This document shows positions 6,962-9,649 of a stretch of 9,649 nt of DNA, one piece after another (the stretch's first letter is position 1; each line of letters starts with the position of its first letter). This DNA is from a bacterium (lineage in GTDB: Bacteria; Planctomycetota; J058; JAJDCP01). The DNA is taken from the NCBI GenBank assembly GCA_030428695.1, contig JAUIEM010000387.1, positions 1 through 9,649 on the forward strand, read 5' to 3'. The translations under genes and the position numbers were made by a program. The notes beneath the pieces were generated by a model. It had not been told where the DNA came from. It made no database searches and saw only the letters and a program-made list of their open reading frames with translations.

Positions 6962-7662
6962 GAGACCTCCGGCAGTCCGAAGGTCTCCCGCAGCAGCGCG
7001 GCGATGGCGGGCGCCCCGATCCCGCGCAGGGTGAGCTGGCCCTGCGCGTGGTCGACGACCAGCCGGGTCGAGCCGTTGAACAGCAGCTGGTCGAGCAGGC
7101 TGCCGGGGGCGACGGAGGCCGCGCGCAGGTCCGCGACCTGCACCTGCTCCGGCAGGTGCCGGCTGAGGTCGGGCTGGAAACGCAGACCGTCCGGCAGGAG
7201 CAGCAGGGTGCCGAAGGTGGTCTGCCGCTGGCAGCGGAACAGGGCCCGCCCCTCGGCCTCGTCTGCGCCCGCGCGTGCGTGCAGGCGGTCGAAGGTCACC
7301 TGGCGCAGGTCCCCGATCGAGGTCGCGGCGGAGACGATGAAGAACAGCGGCGGGCCCGCGCCGACCAGGGCCGCCAGCTTCAGCGACAGCGGGGCGAGCC
7401 AGAGGATCAGCGCGGTCAGGACCACCGCGGCGATCACCAGGTTGCAGCCGGACTCCAGGCGCGCGGCGGCGTTGAACCAGAACGCGGTCAGGAGGACCAC
7501 CCCGCCCGCCGCGCTCGAGGCGGCCAGTGAGCACCAACCCGGCAGAAAGCCCCACGAAGACAGGGCGACGACCTGGGCCAGCGCCAGCGCGAAGGCCGCG
7601 ACGAAGAGCCCGCACCGCCAGAGATCGCGGAGACTGGGACGGTAGGCGGGGTGCAGGTCCAT
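6952..7662 (-). CDS. Four-helix membrane protein with PH/GRAM-like C-terminal domain, unknown function
   Basis: 236 aa. ATG 7662 is the only plausible start near the N-terminal membrane segment; there is no good Shine-Dalgarno, so it may rely on translation of the Uma2 gene that ends 53 bp upstream on the same strand. Four hydrophobic helices are visible at about residues 17-36, 42-63, 73-90 and 92-112. The remaining ~120 residues are soluble and beta-rich (RQTTFGTLLLLPDGLRFQPD, ATG-less; then VQVADLRAASVAPGSL, TRLVVDHAQGQLTLRGI) and end with a helix (APAIAALLRETFGL). The F-G-T-L-L-L-x-x-x-G-L-x-F pattern resembles GRAM/bacterial PH domains, which bind membranes or proteins. No catalytic motif. 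Convergent with the arrestin-like gene, 16 bp apart. Function not assigned. Confidence 0.65.
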   Translation of the reverse strand: MDLHPAYRPSLRDLWRCGLFVAAFALALAQVVALSSWGFLPGWCSLAASSAAGGVVLLTAFWFNAAARLESGCNLVIAAVVLTALILWLAPLSLKLAALVGAGPPLFFIVSAATSIGDLRQVTFDRLHARAGADEAEGRALFRCQRQTTFGTLLLLPDGLRFQPDLSRHLPEQVQVADLRAASVAPGSLLDQLLFNGSTRLVVDHAQGQLTLRGIGAPAIAALLRETFGLPEVSPA

Positions 7663-7715
7663 AGGCGTGTGGCGGGGTCGGGAAAAGGCGTCAGAATCGA
7701 ACGCGCCTGTCGTTC

Positions 7716-8507
7716 TCAGTCCCGTCGCTCCCCGAGCTCCTTCTCCAGCTCTTCGAGGCGGGCCTGCAGGGCGTCTGCGCGGGCTTGTTCCTGGTCTGCG
7801 CGGGCTTGTTCCTGGTCTGCGCGGGCTTGTTCCTGGTCTGCGCGGGTCTGCAGGGCGTCCGCGCGGGCTTGTTCGGCCTCCGCCCGCTCCGGGCTGGTCG
7901 GCAGCAGCCGACCATCCGGATGGAGGAACCGCAGGAGCGGCCCGTCGATCAGCCCCCAACGGGTGTGGCGGACCCCGAGCTTCAGCCCCAGGGGAGGGCA
8001 GTCGACAACGCCCTCGGCATCCTCGTGGAGGCGGCGGTAGGCGCCGGAACCGTTGTGGAGCTCGAACGCCTCCAGCATCTGCGTATCCGGGTCGTAGATG
8101 ACGTAGCACGGGACATGCAGCTTGCGGGCGTAGATCACCATCTTCTCGCCCCGGTCGATCGCCCGGGTGCTGTCGGAGGTGATCTCGATCACGAGGTCGG
8201 GCGTGCGTCCGTCTTCCTCCCACACCACCCAGCTCTTGCGTATCCGCCGGACCGTGTCGAGGACGACGAACACGTCCGGGCCCCGGAAGTCGTTGCTCTT
8301 GATCTGCTTGCTCGAGAAGTAGAGGAACTGGTTGCCGCCGACGTAGACGTCATCGCGCGCGGCGAAGTGGAGCCGGAGGATCTCGATCAGCATCAGCATC
8401 TGGTCCCGGTGGATTTCGGTCTCCATCGGCTCCCCGTCGCTGCAAGGCAGCTCGTTCTCTCCCGGCAAGGCGGGAATGGCTGCCGCTGTCGTCTCGCGCG
8501 CGCTCAT
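7716..8507 (-). CDS. Uma2 family (DUF820) PD-(D/E)XK nuclease-like protein with heptad-repeat tail
   Basis: 263 aa. ATG 8507 follows a perfect AGGAGG (8515-8520) at 7 nt. The body is a typical Uma2 protein: ELPCSDGEPMETEIHRDQM, DDVYVGGNQFLYFS, SNDFRGPDVFVVLD, then PDLVIEITSDST and DRGEKMVIYARKLHVPCYVIYDP. Candidate active-site residues of the restriction-endonuclease-like fold are D78, E108 and K122. Uma2 proteins are strongly expanded in cyanobacteria, Chloroflexi and planctomycetes; their substrate is not established and many may be mobile or defence-associated. Residues 208-263 are a charged coiled coil built of RADQEQA heptads encoded by a 21-bp tandem repeat. Residues 173-207 are encoded by a 105-bp stretch repeated exactly at the right edge of the window. 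Likely cotranscribed with the membrane protein gene downstream. Confidence 0.9.
   Translation of the reverse strand: MSARETTAAAIPALPGENELPCSDGEPMETEIHRDQMLMLIEILRLHFAARDDVYVGGNQFLYFSSKQIKSNDFRGPDVFVVLDTVRRIRKSWVVWEEDGRTPDLVIEITSDSTRAIDRGEKMVIYARKLHVPCYVIYDPDTQMLEAFELHNGSGAYRRLHEDAEGVVDCPPLGLKLGVRHTRWGLIDGPLLRFLHPDGRLLPTSPERAEAEQARADALQTRADQEQARADQEQARADQEQARADALQARLEELEKELGERRD
7773..7846 (-). repeat. 21-bp tandem repeat coding coiled-coil heptads in the Uma2 tail
   Basis: Three identical 21-bp units (7773-7793, 7794-7814, 7815-7835) and the first 11 bp of a fourth. Each encodes one RADQEQA heptad. Identical units at DNA level imply recent expansion by slippage or unequal exchange, and copy number may vary between strains. 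Confidence 0.9.
7887..7991. repeat. 105-bp direct repeat, copy 1 (inside the Uma2 gene)
   Basis: Identical base for base to 9545-9649. It encodes Uma2 residues 173-207, ending in LLPTSPE just before the coiled-coil tail. An 8-bp perfect hairpin, TGGTCGGC-AGCA-GCCGACCA (7895-7914), lies close to the end at which the two copies diverge. Confidence 0.95.
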
Positions 8508-8656
8508 GCGGTTCCCTCCTGTGCCAGTATAGCGGACGCATCCGAGGAGCGCCGGGCGCTTCGCGGGGGTCCGGGGGAACGACGGAGAGCTTGCCGCAGC
8601 CAGCCAGTCCGTCTCGCTTCAGACCAGGAGTGGTGATGGACTCCGCGAGGAACAAG

Positions 8657-8686
8657 AAATCCCAGGGGCCGTAGTCCCTGGGATTT
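8657..8686 (-). terminator. Perfect 11-bp hairpin, likely terminator of the low-GC gene
   Basis: AAATCCCAGGG (8657-8667) pairs perfectly with CCCTGGGATTT (8676-8686) around an 8-nt loop. On the minus strand it is followed by CTTGTT, moderately T-rich, and it lies about 80 bp downstream of the stop of the 223-aa ORF (8765). It also marks the approximate border between high-GC DNA on the left and lower-GC DNA on the right. The rest of the 257-bp gap 8508-8764 has no gene I can support. Confidence 0.5.
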
Positions 8687-8764
8687 GCCTGGATCACAGT
8701 CTCGTGTCAGTCAAGAAAGATGGGGTCTTATCAATGGGCAGAGCGGAGCGTAGTAGTGAGTGGA

Positions 8765-9436
8765 TCACTCGGGGTGGTTGGAGCCACCAACGCCGTCCAC
8801 CACAACAACAAATCCGCCAAATGTAATAAACAAGGCCGAGCTGTCGCGGATGCACCGAATGTTTTGAAAGTGCGATTCGCACACAGGACGCCGAAGCCAC
8901 CTTCGCATCTGACACAGTATACTATACTCAACAGCTAGCCACTTTCCCCAGCCGAGAAATATGTAGTCTTCAACATGACGCGGAGTATCTGGCAGCTGTG
9001 AGTCCATCAGCTCCTCCATCGATTGAAGAAAGGCCACCTCGGTCTCCAGGATGCTGTCTATGCACTTGTCGATTTCAGTCTCTTGGCATGCGCTGCACGC
9101 CTCGACAGCAGACGTCAGATATTGCTGGTACAACACGGCCGGGCTAACCCCGATCTTGGACCTGTACTCCGATAGGACTAGGCCACCTTTTCCGTTGACC
9201 CTTCTGTCCACATCAAACTGAAATCCTTCCCCATAGAGCACGTGCTGAGCCCAATAAGAGTCAGGGGCAAGGAGTGGGTACTGCTCACTCCAGACCACGG
9301 CAGGAAAATCCCCAATGCGTGAAATCCAAGACCTCCATGACGAGAGTGCCTCACGTATCGTGCGAAAAGTCAGGACGTCAGGTTGGCTGAGGCCCACTTC
9401 TTTATATACACCCGCAATGATTGCCTCACTATTCAT
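8765..9436 (-). CDS. Unrecognised 223-aa protein in a low-GC island
   Basis: ATG 9436 has AGGA six nt upstream (GAGGACCAAAA before the ATG). Mostly soluble and mixed alpha/beta: N-terminal MNSEAIIAGVYKEVGLSQPD, aromatic-rich WSEQYPLLAPDSYWAQHVLYGEGF near residue 50, a helical acidic middle with a Cys group (EACSACQETEIDKC), and a hydrophobic C-terminal strand (SALFITFGGFVVVVDG). No signal peptide, catalytic motif or family that I recognise. Codon use is plainly unlike the neighbours (many A/T-ending codons; about 50% GC against about 70%), which points to horizontal acquisition. It starts 33 bp after the end of the Uma2-like fragment and could be cotranscribed with it. Size and composition would suit an immunity or other accessory cassette protein, but that is a guess. 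Coding status is likely from length, start signal and low-GC codon pattern. Confidence 0.6.
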   Translation of the reverse strand: MNSEAIIAGVYKEVGLSQPDVLTFRTIREALSSWRSWISRIGDFPAVVWSEQYPLLAPDSYWAQHVLYGEGFQFDVDRRVNGKGGLVLSEYRSKIGVSPAVLYQQYLTSAVEACSACQETEIDKCIDSILETEVAFLQSMEELMDSQLPDTPRHVEDYIFLGWGKWLAVEYSILCQMRRWLRRPVCESHFQNIRCIRDSSALFITFGGFVVVVDGVGGSNHPE

Positions 9437-9469
9437 TTTTGGTCCTCGCCGAGATCTAGACTCCTACCT

Positions 9470-9649
9470 TCATCTACCACGTTCAAGTCGAAGGACGTGA
9501 TCGGCCTCCCGAAGGACCGTTGTGCTCACATCTCCGACAAGGTACTCCGGGCTGGTCGGCAGCAGCCGACCATCCGGATGGAGGAACCGCAGGAGCGGCC
9601 CGTCGATCAGCCCCCAACGGGTGTGGCGGACCCCGAGCTTCAGCCCCAG
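9470..9649 (-). CDS. 3' end of a second Uma2-like gene with a different C-terminal tail (partial at window edge)
   Basis: Open frame entering from the right edge, 59 codons plus TGA at 9472-9470. The first 35 codons are identical at DNA level to codons 173-207 of the Uma2 gene at 7716-8507 (LGLKLGVRHTRWGLIDGPLL through LLPTSPE). The frame then continues without interruption into an unrelated 24-residue tail, YLVGDVSTTVLREADHVLRL then ERGR, in place of the heptad repeats. The tail DNA has the lower GC of the island. Either a true tandem paralogue with a swapped tail, or a repeat-induced assembly join; since the frame stays open across the border I lean slightly to a real gene. Confidence 0.5.
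   Translation of the reverse strand: MGLKLGVRHTRWGLIDGPLLRFLHPDGRLLPTSPEYLVGDVSTTVLREADHVLRLERGR
9545..9649. repeat. 105-bp direct repeat, copy 2 (window end)
   Basis: Exact copy of 7887-7991 in the same orientation, 1658 bp apart, reaching the last base of the window, so its real length is unknown. It includes the same hairpin (9553-9572). Identity stops abruptly at 9545. Confidence 0.95.

Noticed and set aside
8526..8531. TATACT on the minus strand as -10 for the Uma2 gene
   Set aside because: Good -10 match, but no -35 at a fitting distance, and the start of transcription would fall inside the AGGAGG ribosome site.
8720..8938. 72-codon plus-strand ORF in the low-GC island
   Set aside because: Wholly antisense to the 223-aa ORF, no ribosome site, no protein-like features.

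Overview
The window is a high-GC (mostly about 70% by eye), densely coding bacterial segment without tRNA, rRNA or CRISPR. A VIT/VWA secreted protein beside a PDZ plus alpha/alpha-toroid (DUF6288-like) protein, a BsuPI-domain secreted protein and Uma2 family nucleases together suggest an uncultured planctomycete or a similar environmental lineage. That assignment is inference.

Layout: (1) 1-2242, minus strand: an exported VIT/VWA protein whose last ~95 codons are instead the middle of an ABC-transporter sugar-binding protein, joined in frame. I suspect a chimeric junction near the contig edge. (2) 2421-3848, plus: exported PDZ + toroid protein, divergent from (1). (3) 3860-5104, minus: exported protein with a BsuPI domain, convergent with (2). 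The two stop codons lie in opposite arms of one hairpin. (4) 5327-6935, plus: a two-gene unit, a small P-loop ATPase overlapping by 14 bp a membrane protein with two arrestin-like beta-sandwich halves around a transmembrane hairpin. (5) 6952-8507, minus: a Uma2 family protein with a heptad-repeat tail, followed by a four-helix membrane protein with a PH/GRAM-like tail. (6) 8690-9544: a lower-GC (about 50%) island with one unrecognised 223-aa ORF on the minus strand. (7) 9470-9649, minus: the 3' end of a second Uma2-like gene, whose first visible 105 bp are an exact copy of part of the Uma2 gene in (5) before it switches to a different C-terminal tail.

Genes 1-3 look like cell-envelope or secreted proteins typical of planctomycete-type genomes. 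The ATPase/arrestin-like pair is the best candidate for an undescribed functional unit. The right-hand end (duplicated Uma2 sequence flanking a low-GC ORF) is the accessory part. Both window ends carry signs of assembly trouble (chimeric join on the left, exact repeat on the right) and should be checked against reads before any biology is built on them.
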